Under the pieces are notes generated by a model. The model did not search any database. It was not told the DNA's origin and saw only the letters and a program-made list of their open reading frames with translations. From assembly GCF_001517545.1 (NCBI RefSeq), contig NZ_FBYA01000004.1:62001-126000 (forward strand): 64,000 nt of DNA. The letters are read 5' to 3'. Of this stretch, positions 8,189 to 22,803 are shown in pieces. A program made the position numbers and the translations under genes. Position 1 is the stretch's first letter. Each line of letters begins with the position of its first letter. The DNA comes from Limnohabitans sp. Rim47. GTDB lineage: Bacteria > Pseudomonadota > Gammaproteobacteria > Burkholderiales > Burkholderiaceae_C.

Positions 8189-9907
8189 ATGAGTTCATCC
8201 AAGCCGGAATTTTGGGCCCAAATGAGTGAAGGGTTTCAGCAAAATCTGTCCAAAAGCTGGGGGCAGGCCATGCAGCACTTTCAGTCTATTGATCTGGGTG
8301 GCCTCAAGCCTGTTGCCGATCCAACTGTCCCGCAACTCAAATTCTCGCCTGAAAAGCTCCAAACGCTGCAAGAGCAATACTTTAAAGACGCCTCAGACCT
8401 GTGGAATCAGAGCTTGCACAACAGCCTGCAGGTCAAGGACCGTCGGTTTTCAAGCGAAGCCTGGTCGTCCAACCCGGTAGCCGCCTTCAATGCGGCCACT
8501 TATTTGCTGAATGCCCGCACGATGATGGGCTTGGCCGATGCGGTGGAGGCCGATGAAAAATCCCGGACCCGAATCCGTTTTGCCATCGAGCAATGGGTGG
8601 CTGCCGCTGCGCCCAGCAATTTCCTGGCTTTCAATGCCGAAGCGCAAAAGAAAGCTGTCGATACCCAAGGTGAAAGCATTGCCAAAGGGTTGAAAAACCT
8701 GATGCACGACATGCAGCAGGGGCATGTCTCAATGACCGATGAAAGCCTTTTCGAGGTGGGTAAAAACGTTGCCACCACCGAAGGTGCCGTGGTGTTTGAA
8801 AATGAGTTTTTCCAGCTCATTGAGTACAAACCGCTGACCGCAAAAGTCTATGAAAAGCCATTTTTACTGGTGCCACCCTGCATCAACAAGTTTTATATCC
8901 TCGATCTTCAGCCTGAAAATTCGCTGATCCGCTATGCGGTCAGCCAAGGTCACCGCACATTTGTGGTGAGCTGGCGCAACCCCGATGAATCGATGGCTCA
9001 AAAGACCTGGGACGACTACATTGAGCATGCAGCGATCCAAGCCATCCACACGGTGCAGGGCATCACCGGTGCACCCAAGATCAATGCCTTGGGTTTTTGT
9101 GTGGGCGGCACCATCTTGTCCACGGCGCTTGCCGTGTTGGCCGCGCGTGGCGAAAAGCCGGTGGCCAGTGCCACCTTCCTGACCACGCTGATTAACTTCA
9201 CCGACACCGGCATTCTGGATGTGTTCATTGACGACAACTTCGTCAAATTCCGTGAAATGCAAATGGGTCAGGGCGGTTTGCTCAAAGGGCAAGACTTGGC
9301 CTCCACCTTCAGCTTTTTGCGTCCAAACGACTTGGTTTGGAACTACGTTGTGGGCAATTACCTCAAGGGTGAAACACCCCCGCCGTTCGACTTGCTTTAC
9401 TGGAACAGCGATTCGACCAATCTGCCAGGTCCGTTTTACGCTTGGTATCTGCGCAACACCTACTTGCAAAACGACTTGGTCAAACCGGGCAAAGTCACGG
9501 TCTGCGGCGAGAAAATTGACTTGGGCAAGGTCGACATGCCGGTCTATATTTATGGTTCACGCGAAGACCACATCGTGCCGATTGGTGGCGCTTACGCCAG
9601 CACCCAGGTGTTGCCGGGCAAGAAGCGTTTTGTCATGGGGGCCTCGGGTCACATTGCCGGCGTGATCAACCCACCTGCGGCCAAGAAACGCAGCCATTGG
9701 TTGAATGACGGCAGCAAATTCCCGGCCGACGTGAATGAATGGATTGCCAGCGCCCAGGAAATGCCTGGCAGCTGGTGGACCGATTGGTCGGACTGGCTCA
9801 AGGGCCATGCCGGCAAGCAAATCACTGCACCCAAAACCTATGGCAAGGGCACTCAGTTCAAAGCCATCGAAGCGGCCCCTGGCCGTTACGTAAAAGCCAA
9901 AGCCTGA
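8189..9907 (+). CDS. phaC: Class I poly(3-hydroxyalkanoate) synthase
   Basis: Polymerises (R)-3-hydroxybutyryl-CoA into PHB at the granule surface. The 572-residue protein fits class I length. It has an N-terminal helical domain (about 1-190) and an alpha/beta-hydrolase catalytic domain with the lipase-like box GFCVGG around nucleophile C304, catalytic D460 in SREDHIVP and H488 in GASGHIAGV. These match the Cys-Asp-His triad of the Ralstonia enzyme. It heads a three-gene cluster with phaA and phaB that covers the whole route from acetyl-CoA. A good ribosome site and a plausible promoter lie just upstream. Confidence 0.97.
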   Translation: MSSSKPEFWAQMSEGFQQNLSKSWGQAMQHFQSIDLGGLKPVADPTVPQLKFSPEKLQTLQEQYFKDASDLWNQSLHNSLQVKDRRFSSEAWSSNPVAAFNAATYLLNARTMMGLADAVEADEKSRTRIRFAIEQWVAAAAPSNFLAFNAEAQKKAVDTQGESIAKGLKNLMHDMQQGHVSMTDESLFEVGKNVATTEGAVVFENEFFQLIEYKPLTAKVYEKPFLLVPPCINKFYILDLQPENSLIRYAVSQGHRTFVVSWRNPDESMAQKTWDDYIEHAAIQAIHTVQGITGAPKINALGFCVGGTILSTALAVLAARGEKPVASATFLTTLINFTDTGILDVFIDDNFVKFREMQMGQGGLLKGQDLASTFSFLRPNDLVWNYVVGNYLKGETPPPFDLLYWNSDSTNLPGPFYAWYLRNTYLQNDLVKPGKVTVCGEKIDLGKVDMPVYIYGSREDHIVPIGGAYASTQVLPGKKRFVMGASGHIAGVINPPAAKKRSHWLNDGSKFPADVNEWIASAQEMPGSWWTDWSDWLKGHAGKQITAPKTYGKGTQFKAIEAAPGRYVKAKA

Positions 9908-9936
9908 TTTTGATTCACACAACGGAGACCTAGAAA

Positions 9937-11118
<1,182 letters not shown>

Positions 11119-11127
11119 AAAACCTCA

Positions 11128-11202
11128 ACCACTCGAACGGCGTGTCTTGGCGAACTGCTTAATGTATAAAAGCAGCCAATCATTACCGGTTGAGTGGTTT
11201 TT
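11128..11202 (+). other. Imperfect inverted repeat between phaA and phaB
   Basis: AACCACTCGAACGG (11128-11141) is nearly the reverse complement of CCGGTTGAGTGGTT (11186-11199), and the 3' arm continues into TTTT. The stem could act as a weak terminator or processing site that lowers readthrough from phaA; an ATG-TATAAA stretch (about 11163-11169) between the arms could be a -10 element for phaB. Nothing else is visible in this 120-bp gap. Confidence 0.4.
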
Positions 11203-11238
11203 AATGATTTCACTTCACTCATAACAAGGAGACAAACC

Positions 11239-11976
11239 ATGAGTCAAAAAGTAGCTTACGTCACAGGTGGCATGGGCGGTATCGGTACCGCTATTTGCCA
11301 GCGCCTTCACCAAGAGGGCTTCAAGGTCATTGCCGGTTGCGGCCCGACCCGCGACTTCACCAAATGGCTGGACGAGCAAAAAGCCTTGGGCTTCACGTTT
11401 TACGCCTCGGTGGGCAACGTCGGTGACTGGGATTCCACCGTGGAAGCTTTCAGCAAGACCAAAGCCGAACACGGCAGCATTGATGTGTTGGTCAACAACG
11501 CCGGCATCACCAAGGACCGCATGTTCTTGAAGATGAGCCGCGACGACTGGGATGCCGTGATGAACACCAACCTGGACTCCATGTTCAACGTGACCAAGCA
11601 AGTGGTCGCCGACATGGTGGAAAAAGGTTGGGGCCGCATCATCAACATCAGCTCGGTCAACGGCGAAAAAGGCCAAGCAGGCCAGACCAATTACTCGGCT
11701 GCAAAGGCTGGCATGCACGGCTTCTCGATGGCTTTGGCCCAAGAGATGGCGACCAAAGGCGTAACAGTGAACACCGTGTCGCCCGGCTACATCGGCACCG
11801 ACATGGTCAATGCCATCCGTCCTGATGTGCTGGAAAAGATCGTGGCCACCGTGCCCGTTAAGCGTTTGGGCAAGCCGAGTGAAATCGCTTCCATCATTGC
11901 CTGGTTGGCCAGCGAAGAGGGCGGTTACGCCACTGGCGCTGACTTTTCAGTCAACGGCGGTTTGCACATGGGCTGA
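11239..11976 (+). CDS. phaB: Acetoacetyl-CoA reductase (NADPH)
   Basis: Reduces acetoacetyl-CoA to (R)-3-hydroxybutyryl-CoA for the synthase. The 245-residue short-chain dehydrogenase has the cofactor loop TGGMGGIG at about 9-16, NNAG, the catalytic Ser in INISSVNG and Y152-x3-K156. ATG 11239 is chosen for the AAGGAG at 11226-11231 and family length; the frame is open 15 codons further upstream. It is the last gene of the pha cluster and is followed by a strong terminator. Confidence 0.95.
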   Translation: MSQKVAYVTGGMGGIGTAICQRLHQEGFKVIAGCGPTRDFTKWLDEQKALGFTFYASVGNVGDWDSTVEAFSKTKAEHGSIDVLVNNAGITKDRMFLKMSRDDWDAVMNTNLDSMFNVTKQVVADMVEKGWGRIINISSVNGEKGQAGQTNYSAAKAGMHGFSMALAQEMATKGVTVNTVSPGYIGTDMVNAIRPDVLEKIVATVPVKRLGKPSEIASIIAWLASEEGGYATGADFSVNGGLHMG

Positions 11977-11994
11977 TGCCTTGGCATCACCCAC

Positions 11995-12022
11995 AAAAAA
12001 ACCCGCCTCGGCGGGTTTTTTT
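11995..12022 (+). terminator. Bidirectional terminator after phaB
   Basis: A-run, ACCCGC / GCGGGT stem (12001-12016) with a short loop, then seven T. The A-run on the other side makes it usable for the convergent SPFH gene as well. Confidence 0.88.
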
Positions 12023-12058
12023 GCGCCTGCCCAAGGGGCAGGCCTTGGCGCAATGCAG

Positions 12059-12979
12059 TCAGTTGCCGACTTGCTTGCCAGTTCCCACCATCTGCATGGC
12101 CGATGCGATCAGGCCAGACACCTCGCTCATATTGCCCGGCACGATCAGGGTGGTCTTGGCGTCTTGCGCGACTTTGCCGTAAGCCTGCACGGCTTGCTCA
12201 GCCACTTTGAGCTGCACCGCCTGCTCGCCGCCGGGCTGGCGGATGGCTGCGGCAATGCGCTCAATTGCTTGAGCGGTGGCGTTGGCCATTTCGGTGATGG
12301 CAGCGGCATCGCCCTGGGCCTTGTTGATGGCGGCTTGCTTTTCGCCTTCAGAGCGGGCAATGAAGGCTTCGCGCTCACCCGTGGCGATGTTGATTTGCTC
12401 TTGGCGACGACCTTCAGAGGCCGCGATCAAGGCGCGTTTTTCGCGTTCTGCCGTGATCTGCGATTGCATGGCGTGCAGGATTTCGCTGGGCGGTGTCAGG
12501 TCTTTGATCTCGTAGCGCAGCACCTTAACGCCCCAGTTCAAGGCGGCCTCATCGATGGCCGCAACCACCTGTGCGTTGATGATGTCGCGCTCTTCAAAGG
12601 TCTTGTCCAGCTCCAGTTTGCCAATCACGCTGCGCAGACTGGTTTGGGCCAACTGGGTCACAGCCACGATGTAATTGGACGAGCCGTAGCTGGCCAGTTT
12701 GGGGTCGGTCACCTGAAAGTACAGAATGCCATCGACCTGCAACTGCGTGTTGTCGCGCGTGATGCAGATCTGACTGGGCACGTCCAGGGGAATTTCTTTC
12801 AGGCTGTGCTTCTGGATCACGTTGTCCACAAACGGCACCACAAAATTCAGACCCGGGGTGAGGCTGGCGTGGTATTTGCCCAGCCGCTCAACCACCCAAG
12901 CGTGCTGTTGTGGCACGACCTTGACGGTCTTGATGATGAACAGGACGGCAATGACCAGAAAAAGAATGGCGATTTCCAT
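12059..12979 (-). CDS. qmcA: SPFH/Band 7 membrane protein (stomatin/QmcA-like)
   Basis: Membrane-anchored scaffolding protein of flotillin-like microdomains. The 306-residue product has one N-terminal membrane helix (about 2-17), then the Band 7 domain (ERLGKYHASLTPGLNFVVPFVDNV and later) and an Ala/Glu/Gln-rich coiled-coil (about 175-260). Start ATG 12979 is preceded by GGGAG and lies 29 bp after the NfeD gene; the frame is open far upstream into that gene. The pairing with NfeD is a known functional association. The symbol is given by analogy with E. coli. Confidence 0.88.
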   Translation of the reverse strand: MEIAILFLVIAVLFIIKTVKVVPQQHAWVVERLGKYHASLTPGLNFVVPFVDNVIQKHSLKEIPLDVPSQICITRDNTQLQVDGILYFQVTDPKLASYGSSNYIVAVTQLAQTSLRSVIGKLELDKTFEERDIINAQVVAAIDEAALNWGVKVLRYEIKDLTPPSEILHAMQSQITAEREKRALIAASEGRRQEQINIATGEREAFIARSEGEKQAAINKAQGDAAAITEMANATAQAIERIAAAIRQPGGEQAVQLKVAEQAVQAYGKVAQDAKTTLIVPGNMSEVSGLIASAMQMVGTGKQVGN

Positions 12980-13008
12980 GCGAAGACTCCCTTTTGATAA
13001 AACAGTGA

Positions 13009-13431
13009 TCAGATTTTTTCGAGCACCAGACGGTTGCCCTGAATCGTCTGAATGCGGTGCAAGCCTGGCGATGGTGTTGATGGGGTCGTATTCACCGCTG
13101 TCCAATTGGCGCCCCGGTGTTTGACTTGCGCCAGGCCTTGCGCATCCCACGCATCGACCTGAACCGTTTCACCCACATCCAGGTGCTGCGCCGTTTCGCT
13201 GGCGGCCGATGGTTCAGTTTGGCGCTGGCGGTAGGCGTTCCATACCACCACGGCCAAGCCGCCCACGGCGGCAGCCACGACGACTTGCACGGTGAAACCG
13301 GCTCCCGCATGCGCGGCCGCTGCCCCAGCCGCTGCGCCAAGAGCCAGCATCAGCAGATAAAAAGTACCCGTCGTCAGCTCCAGGGCAACCAAGGCACCGG
13401 CCACGAGCCACCAGATCGTCGGGTTGTTCAT
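13009..13431 (-). CDS. NfeD-like membrane protein
   Basis: 140-residue partner of the downstream SPFH protein. It has hydrophobic segments near residues 6-32 and 44-66 and a C-terminal OB-fold-like domain (about 80-140) typical of short NfeD proteins. NfeD proteins are thought to anchor or modulate SPFH assemblies. Promoter region is shared with the divergent dusA, whose start lies about 100 bp away. Confidence 0.85.
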   Translation of the reverse strand: MNNPTIWWLVAGALVALELTTGTFYLLMLALGAAAGAAAAHAGAGFTVQVVVAAAVGGLAVVVWNAYRQRQTEPSAASETAQHLDVGETVQVDAWDAQGLAQVKHRGANWTAVNTTPSTPSPGLHRIQTIQGNRLVLEKI

Positions 13432-13529
13432 CGTCGAATTCCTTCTTGTTGAAAGCGTTTGGCCTCATGCTACCTTTTGTTCGCGTGCGGGTACGCCTTG
13501 GCCGTGTCAAGCCAAGGATAATCAAGCCC

Positions 13530-14531
13530 ATGCAATTTCCTGATACTCAACGCTGGCGCTTGTCCGTGGCCCCGATGATGGACTGGACCGACCGTCACTG
13601 TCGTTTCTTTCACCGCCTGCTGACCCGCCACACCTTGCTCTACACCGAGATGGTGACCACCGGCGCATTGCGCCATGGAAGCGTGCAGCGGCACCTGCGT
13701 TTCAACGCCGAAGAACACCCGGTGGCCCTGCAGTTGGGCGGCAGCGATGCCGCCGACTTGGCCCACGCGGCCAAGCTGGGCCAGGAATGGGGCTACGACG
13801 AAATCAACCTCAACTGCGGCTGCCCCAGTGACCGCGTGCAACGCGGCGCATTTGGCGCGTGCCTGATGAACGAGCCGCGCACCGTGGCCGATGGCGTCAA
13901 AGCCATGCTGGATGTGGTCGATGTGCCCGTGACCGTCAAGCACCGCATTGGCATTGACCGCATTGAAGGCTACGACTTTGTGCGCGATTTTGTGGGCACC
14001 GTCAGCGATGCGGGTTGCAAGGTGTTCATCGTGCACGCCCGCAATGCTTGGCTCGATGGCCTGAGTCCGAAGGAAAACCGCGAAATTCCGCCGCTGCGCT
14101 ATGAGTTGGCCTACCGGCTCAAAAAAGACTTTCCGGGTTTGGTGATTGCCGTGAACGGCGGCATCAAGACCAACGAAGAGATCGCCAGCCACCTGCAACA
14201 TGCCGATGGTGTGATGGTCGGGCGTGAAGCGTATTACAACCCTTGGCTGCTGGGCAGCTGGGATGCCGAGTTCTACGGTGATCACCACGAGGTGCCCAGT
14301 CGCGAAGCGGTGGAAGAAGCGATGGTGGCCTATATGGAACGGGCGTTTGCCGAAGATGGTTGCCCTTGGTACGCGATTGCCCGCCACATGCTGGGGCTTT
14401 ACCACGGTCAACGGGGTGGGCGTTTGTGGCGGCAGGTCTGGAGTGACCACAAGCTCAAGCCCCTGCCTCCGCGCGAAGTCTGGCAACTGGCCCGAGCTGC
14501 GCTGGCGCGGGGTGCGGTCATCACCGACTGA
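13530..14531 (+). CDS. dusA: tRNA-dihydrouridine(20/20a) synthase
   Basis: FMN- and NADPH-dependent enzyme that reduces uridine in the D-loop of tRNA. The 333-residue TIM-barrel protein begins with LSVAPMMDWTDRHCRFFHRLL, and has the catalytic Cys motif NLNCGCPSDRVQ and the substrate-binding HARNAWLDGLSPKENREIPPL region specific to the DusA subgroup. ATG 13530 is chosen for family N-terminus and an AAGGAT upstream; the frame is open 28 codons earlier. Its stop lies one base from the stop of the convergent GntR gene. Confidence 0.94.
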   Translation: MQFPDTQRWRLSVAPMMDWTDRHCRFFHRLLTRHTLLYTEMVTTGALRHGSVQRHLRFNAEEHPVALQLGGSDAADLAHAAKLGQEWGYDEINLNCGCPSDRVQRGAFGACLMNEPRTVADGVKAMLDVVDVPVTVKHRIGIDRIEGYDFVRDFVGTVSDAGCKVFIVHARNAWLDGLSPKENREIPPLRYELAYRLKKDFPGLVIAVNGGIKTNEEIASHLQHADGVMVGREAYYNPWLLGSWDAEFYGDHHEVPSREAVEEAMVAYMERAFAEDGCPWYAIARHMLGLYHGQRGGRLWRQVWSDHKLKPLPPREVWQLARAALARGAVITD

Positions 14532-14532
14532 C

Positions 14533-15168
14533 TTATTGCGCGGCCTGCAAGCCGTTCATGAAGTGGGCTGACATGCGCTGTGCAGCCAGTTCGGGCTGAC
14601 GGCTCGTCAGGGCCTGAACAATGGCAGCGTGCTCGGCCAGCGACTGCTCGATCCGGCCCTCTTTGAACAGCGAGCTGTGCCGGTTGAGCTTCATCACCTT
14701 GCGCAGGTCGGCCACCATCTGGTCGCGCCAGCGGTTGTCGGCCAACGCCAACAGCAGCATGTGGAAGGCTTCGTTGATCTCGAAAAAGCGGTCACGGTCT
14801 GCGGTGGCGTTTGCCAGTTCTTGGTGCAAGGCGTTGATTTGGGTCATTTGTGCGGCGCTGGCGCTTTGGGCCACGACCCGTGCAGCATCTGACTCCAGCA
14901 AAGCCAGCAGGTGGTAAACATCGCGCAGGTCTTTCTCGCTGACCTCGGTCACATAAGCGCCTCGACGCACCTTCATGGTCACCAAGCCCTCTGCCGCCAA
15001 CACTTTCAGGGCTTCACGCAAAGGGGTGCGGCTGATGCCCAGTGCCTCGGCGATGCGCAACTCATCGATCCAGCTACCGGGCTCGAGTTCACGCGCAAAA
15101 ATCCGCTGCCGCAAGAGTTCGGCAACTTCTTCGTACAGAGCACGGGGGGCGAGCGACAAGGCAGACAT
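14533..15168 (-). CDS. GntR-family regulator (FadR subfamily, FCD domain)
   Basis: 211-residue regulator with an N-terminal winged helix (about 8-75, with LGISRTPLREALKVLAAEGLV) and an all-helical FCD effector domain (about 80-205) carrying Asp/His positions typical of metal and carboxylate binding (ESDAARV, NEAFHMLLL, EHAAIV). It is divergent from the methylmalonyl-CoA mutase operon with 174 bp between starts, so control of that operon and of itself is likely. A direct repeat in the gap is a candidate operator. Confidence 0.88.
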   Translation of the reverse strand: MSALSLAPRALYEEVAELLRQRIFARELEPGSWIDELRIAEALGISRTPLREALKVLAAEGLVTMKVRRGAYVTEVSEKDLRDVYHLLALLESDAARVVAQSASAAQMTQINALHQELANATADRDRFFEINEAFHMLLLALADNRWRDQMVADLRKVMKLNRHSSLFKEGRIEQSLAEHAAIVQALTSRQPELAAQRMSAHFMNGLQAAQ

Positions 15169-15222
15169 GGTGTGATGGGGCTGGGCGTGAATCAGTGGTT
15201 GGGGGGCGTTTCAGATGCTGAA

Positions 15223-15283
15223 TTGTAAGCCGGTTAAAATATTTTGCATCAATAATTATGAATCACGGTACTTGTAAGCCGGT
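15223..15283. promoter_or_regulatory. Divergent control region with direct repeat TTGTAAGCCGGT
   Basis: Two identical 12-base copies, 15223-15234 and 15272-15283, spaced 49 bp centre to centre and bracketing an AT-rich core. They lie between the GntR gene and the mutase operon, the usual position of a GntR-type operator. Spacing near 4.7 helical turns puts the copies on roughly opposite faces of the helix, so looping is not obvious. Assignment to the GntR protein is inference. Confidence 0.5.
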
Positions 15284-15342
15284 CGGCAGCCTGTAACTGC
15301 CAAAATCCGAGCAAGTCACTTTTGTTCCGAAAGCACAGCGCC

Positions 15343-17516
<2,174 letters not shown>

Positions 17517-17520
<4 letters not shown>

Positions 17521-18548
17521 ACCCAGACCAGTTGCTTGAAGGCTTGTTGCATGGCAACGCTGCCATGCAGCGTCGCGCCATGGCCAAAGCCATCACGCTG
17601 CTCGAATCGACCCGTGCGGACCACCGTGTGCTGGCCGACGAGTTGCTCACGGCCATGCTGCCGCACACCGGTCAGTCTTTTCGCTTGGGGATCAGCGGTG
17701 TGCCGGGTGTGGGCAAGTCCACCTTCATCGAAGCGCTGGGGCTGCATTTGATTGGCCAAGGCCACCGCGTGGCCGTGCTGGCGGTGGACCCGTCGTCCAC
17801 CGTGTCGGGCGGCTCCATCTTGGGTGACAAGACCCGCATGGAATTTTTGAGTGTGCACGACCAAGCCTACATTCGTCCCAGCCCCAGCAGCGGCACCTTG
17901 GGCGGTGTGGCCGAAAAAACCCGTGAATCCATGCTGGTGTGTGAGGCCGCAGGCTACGACGTGGTGATTGTTGAAACCGTGGGTGTGGGCCAGTCCGAGA
18001 CCGCTGTGGCCAACATGACCGACATGTTTGTGCTGATGCAATTGCCCAATGCAGGCGACGATTTGCAGGCCATCAAAAAAGGCGTGATGGAGATCGCCGA
18101 TTTGGTGGTCATCAACAAGGCAGACATCGACGCCATCGCCGCCACCCGCGCGCAGTTGCAAATCACCAGCGCTTTGCAGCTCTTGGGCATGCACGGCGGC
18201 TCGGGCCACGCGCATGCAGATGACACGCTGTGGCACCCTAAGGTGGTGCAAATCAGCGCTTTGCTGGGCCAGGGCGTGGACAGTTTCTGGGCTGCCGTCA
18301 GCGAGTTCAAAGACCTGCAAACCCGCAACGGCCGCTTTGCCTCGCGCCGCCAACACCAAGCCCTGTCGTGGATGTGGGAACGGATCGATGCGGGCCTGAA
18401 ACAAACCTTTCGGGCGCAGCCTGGCGTGCAAACGTTGCTGCCCCAACTCAGCCAACAAGTCGCAGCGGGCCAACTGGCCGCGTCAACGGCTGCCCGTCAA
18501 CTGCTCAGCGCTTATGAAACGAAAAGTCAAAGCGCAGGGTTAATTTGA
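17517..18548 (+). CDS. meaB: Methylmalonyl-CoA mutase GTPase chaperone MeaB
   Basis: G3E-family GTPase that gates cobalamin loading and protects or reactivates the mutase. The 343-residue protein has the P-loop GVPGVGKST at 61-69, a switch region after AVDPSSTVSGGSILGDKTRM, and the base-specificity motif NKAD. It starts at GTG 17517, overlapping the mutase stop (GTGA), which indicates coupled translation and supports the pairing. Older names are ArgK or YgfD. Confidence 0.95.
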
Positions 18549-18575
18549 AATATTTCTGGAGAAGAGAGAGCCACC

Positions 18576-20108
18576 ATGCAAGACATCATTGAACAACTGG
18601 AAAAAAAGCGCGCTGCGGCCCGCTTGGGCGGCGGGCAAAAGCGCATTGACGCGCAGCACGCCAAAGGCAAACTCACGGCGCGCGAGCGCATCGAGGTGTT
18701 GCTTGACGAAGGCACCTTCGAAGAGTGGGACATGTTTGTGGAACACCGTTGCACCGACTTCGGTATGGAGGGCAACAAAATCCCCGGTGACGGCGTGGTC
18801 ACGGGCTACGGCATGATCAATGGCCGTTTGGTGTTTGTGTTCAGCCAGGACTTCACCGTGTACGGTGGTGCTTTGTCTGAAACGCACGCCGAGAAGATTT
18901 GCAAAATCATGGACCAAGCCATGAAGGTGGGTGCACCGGTCATTGGTTTGAACGACTCGGGCGGTGCCCGCATTCAAGAAGGCGTGGCCTCGCTTGGCGG
19001 TTATGCCGACGTGTTCCAGCGCAACGTGATTGCCAGTGGCGTGGTGCCGCAGATCAGCATGATCATGGGGCCATCGGCCGGTGGTGCGGTGTATTCGCCA
19101 GCGCTGACCGACTTCATCTTCATGGTCAAAGACACCTCATACATGTTTGTGACCGGCCCCGAAGTGGTCAAGACCGTGACGCACGAAGAAGTGACCGCCG
19201 AAGAGTTGGGCGGCGCTTTGACGCACACCACCAAGAGCGGTGTGGCCGACATGGCGTTTGAAAACGATGTCGAGGCGCTCTTGATGCTGCGCCGCTTGTA
19301 CAACTACCTGCCTTTGAACAACCGCGAAAAAGCGCCTGTTCGCGCCAGCGGCGACCCATCCAGCCGCTTGGACATGAGCCTCGACACCTTGGTGCCCGAG
19401 AACCCCAACAAGGCCTATGACATGAAGGAACTCATCGTCAAAACTGTGGACGATGGTGACTTCTTCGAGCTGCAGCCCGACTACGCCAAAAACATCCTGA
19501 TCGGCTTTGCCCGCATGGAAGGTCAGACCGTGGGCATCGTGGCCAACCAGCCGCTGGTGCTGGCCGGATGCTTGGACATCAAGAGCTCCATCAAGGCCGC
19601 CCGCTTTGTGCGCTTTTGCGATGCCTTCAATATTCCCGTCATCACCTTTGTCGATGTGCCCGGCTTCATGCCCGGCACCAGCCAAGAGTTTGGCGGCATC
19701 ATCAAGCACGGTGCCAAGCTGCTGTATGCGTACGCCGAGTGCACGGTCCCCAAAATCACCGTCATCACCCGCAAAGCCTACGGCGGTGCGTATGACGTGA
19801 TGGCCTCCAAGCACCTGCGCGGCGACGTGAACTTCGCCTGGCCCAACGCCGAAATCGCGGTGATGGGTGCCAAGGGCGCGGTGGAGATCATCTTCCGCGA
19901 AGACAAAGGCGATCCCGAAAAGCTGGCCGCCAAAGAAGCCGAATACAAAGCCCGTTTTGCCAACCCGTTTGTGGCGGGCGCACGCGGCTTCATCGACGAC
20001 GTTATTCAACCGCACGAAACCCGCAAGCGCATCTGCCGCTCGCTGGTCATGCTCAAAGACAAGAAGATTGAAAACCCATGGCGCAAGCACGGGAACATTC
20101 CGCTGTAA
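18576..20108 (+). CDS. pccB: Propionyl-CoA carboxylase, beta (carboxyltransferase) subunit
   Basis: Transfers the carboxyl group from carboxybiotin to propionyl-CoA, giving (S)-methylmalonyl-CoA. The 510-residue protein shows the acyl-CoA carboxyltransferase fold: N-terminal half with GLNDSGGARIQEGVASLGGYADVF and IMGPSAGGAVYSPA, C-terminal half with DVPGFMPGTSQEFGGIIKHGAK and ITRKAYGGAYDVMASKHL. A GGAGA ribosome site lies just before ATG 18576, 27 bp after meaB. Confidence 0.95.
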   Translation: MQDIIEQLEKKRAAARLGGGQKRIDAQHAKGKLTARERIEVLLDEGTFEEWDMFVEHRCTDFGMEGNKIPGDGVVTGYGMINGRLVFVFSQDFTVYGGALSETHAEKICKIMDQAMKVGAPVIGLNDSGGARIQEGVASLGGYADVFQRNVIASGVVPQISMIMGPSAGGAVYSPALTDFIFMVKDTSYMFVTGPEVVKTVTHEEVTAEELGGALTHTTKSGVADMAFENDVEALLMLRRLYNYLPLNNREKAPVRASGDPSSRLDMSLDTLVPENPNKAYDMKELIVKTVDDGDFFELQPDYAKNILIGFARMEGQTVGIVANQPLVLAGCLDIKSSIKAARFVRFCDAFNIPVITFVDVPGFMPGTSQEFGGIIKHGAKLLYAYAECTVPKITVITRKAYGGAYDVMASKHLRGDVNFAWPNAEIAVMGAKGAVEIIFREDKGDPEKLAAKEAEYKARFANPFVAGARGFIDDVIQPHETRKRICRSLVMLKDKKIENPWRKHGNIPL

Positions 20109-20128
20109 GCCCGAAGGAGAAGAAGAAC

Positions 20129-22177
<2,049 letters not shown>

Positions 22178-22660
22178 ATGACGCGCCCCTTCAAAGTGCT
22201 GGGCGTTCAGCAAATCGCCATCGGTGGGCCTGACAAAGCTCGCCTGCAAAAGCTCTGGGTTGACATGTTCGGCCTGGAAGTGACCGGCACCTTCAAAAGC
22301 GAACGCGAGAACGTGGACGAAGACATCTGCGCCATCGGCACCGGCCCGTTCAAGGTCGAGGTCGATCTGATGCAGCCGCTGGATCCCGAAAAAAAGCCCG
22401 CTGTGCACACCACGCCACTGAACCATATTGGCCTGTGGATCGACGATCTGCCGGTTGCCGTGGAATGGCTCACGGCTCAGGGCGTACGCTTTGCGCCGGG
22501 CGGCATCCGCAAGGGCGCGGCCGGTTTTGACATCACGTTTTTGCACCCCAAGGCGAACGACGAGTTCCCCATTGGCGGCGAGGGCGTGTTGATTGAGCTG
22601 GTGCAGGCCCCTGCCGAGGTGGTCAAGGCATTTGCAGCTTTGGCGGCCAACGCGCACTGA
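22178..22660 (+). CDS. mce: Methylmalonyl-CoA epimerase-like VOC protein
   Basis: 160-residue glyoxalase/VOC-fold protein that probably converts (S)- to (R)-methylmalonyl-CoA, linking PccAB with the mutase. Visible are the N-terminal VQQIAIGGPDKARLQKLWVDMFGLE, a central NHIGLWIDDL metal-site His, and GVLIELVQAP (Glu ligand) near the end. It starts on the base after the pccA stop. The sequence is somewhat different from classical epimerases, so assignment leans on the operon. Confidence 0.8.
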   Translation: MTRPFKVLGVQQIAIGGPDKARLQKLWVDMFGLEVTGTFKSERENVDEDICAIGTGPFKVEVDLMQPLDPEKKPAVHTTPLNHIGLWIDDLPVAVEWLTAQGVRFAPGGIRKGAAGFDITFLHPKANDEFPIGGEGVLIELVQAPAEVVKAFAALAANAH

Positions 22661-22702
22661 CCAGTTGTCGGCGCTTAAAACCCGAGCGCACCAGAGGTTG
22701 TA

Positions 22703-22770
22703 GAGGGTCGAGAGGTTCGAGAGGTTCGAGAGGTTCGAGAGGTTCGAGAGGTTCGAGAGGGTCGAGAGGA
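22703..22770 (+). repeat. Tandem 9-bp repeat (GAGGTTCGA), seven full units
   Basis: Units run from 22703 to 22765: one GAGGGTCGA, five GAGGTTCGA, one GAGGGTCGA, then a partial unit. It lies in the non-coding gap between the propionate operon and the convergent RnfB-like gene. The high identity of the units suggests slippage-type variation in copy number. Confidence 0.92.
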
Positions 22771-22803
22771 CCAACCTAAGCCGCCAGTGAAAGATCTCAA
22801 GCC

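Noticed and set aside
22703..22770. 9-bp array considered as a CRISPR-like array
   Set aside because: Units are contiguous without spacers and far too short.
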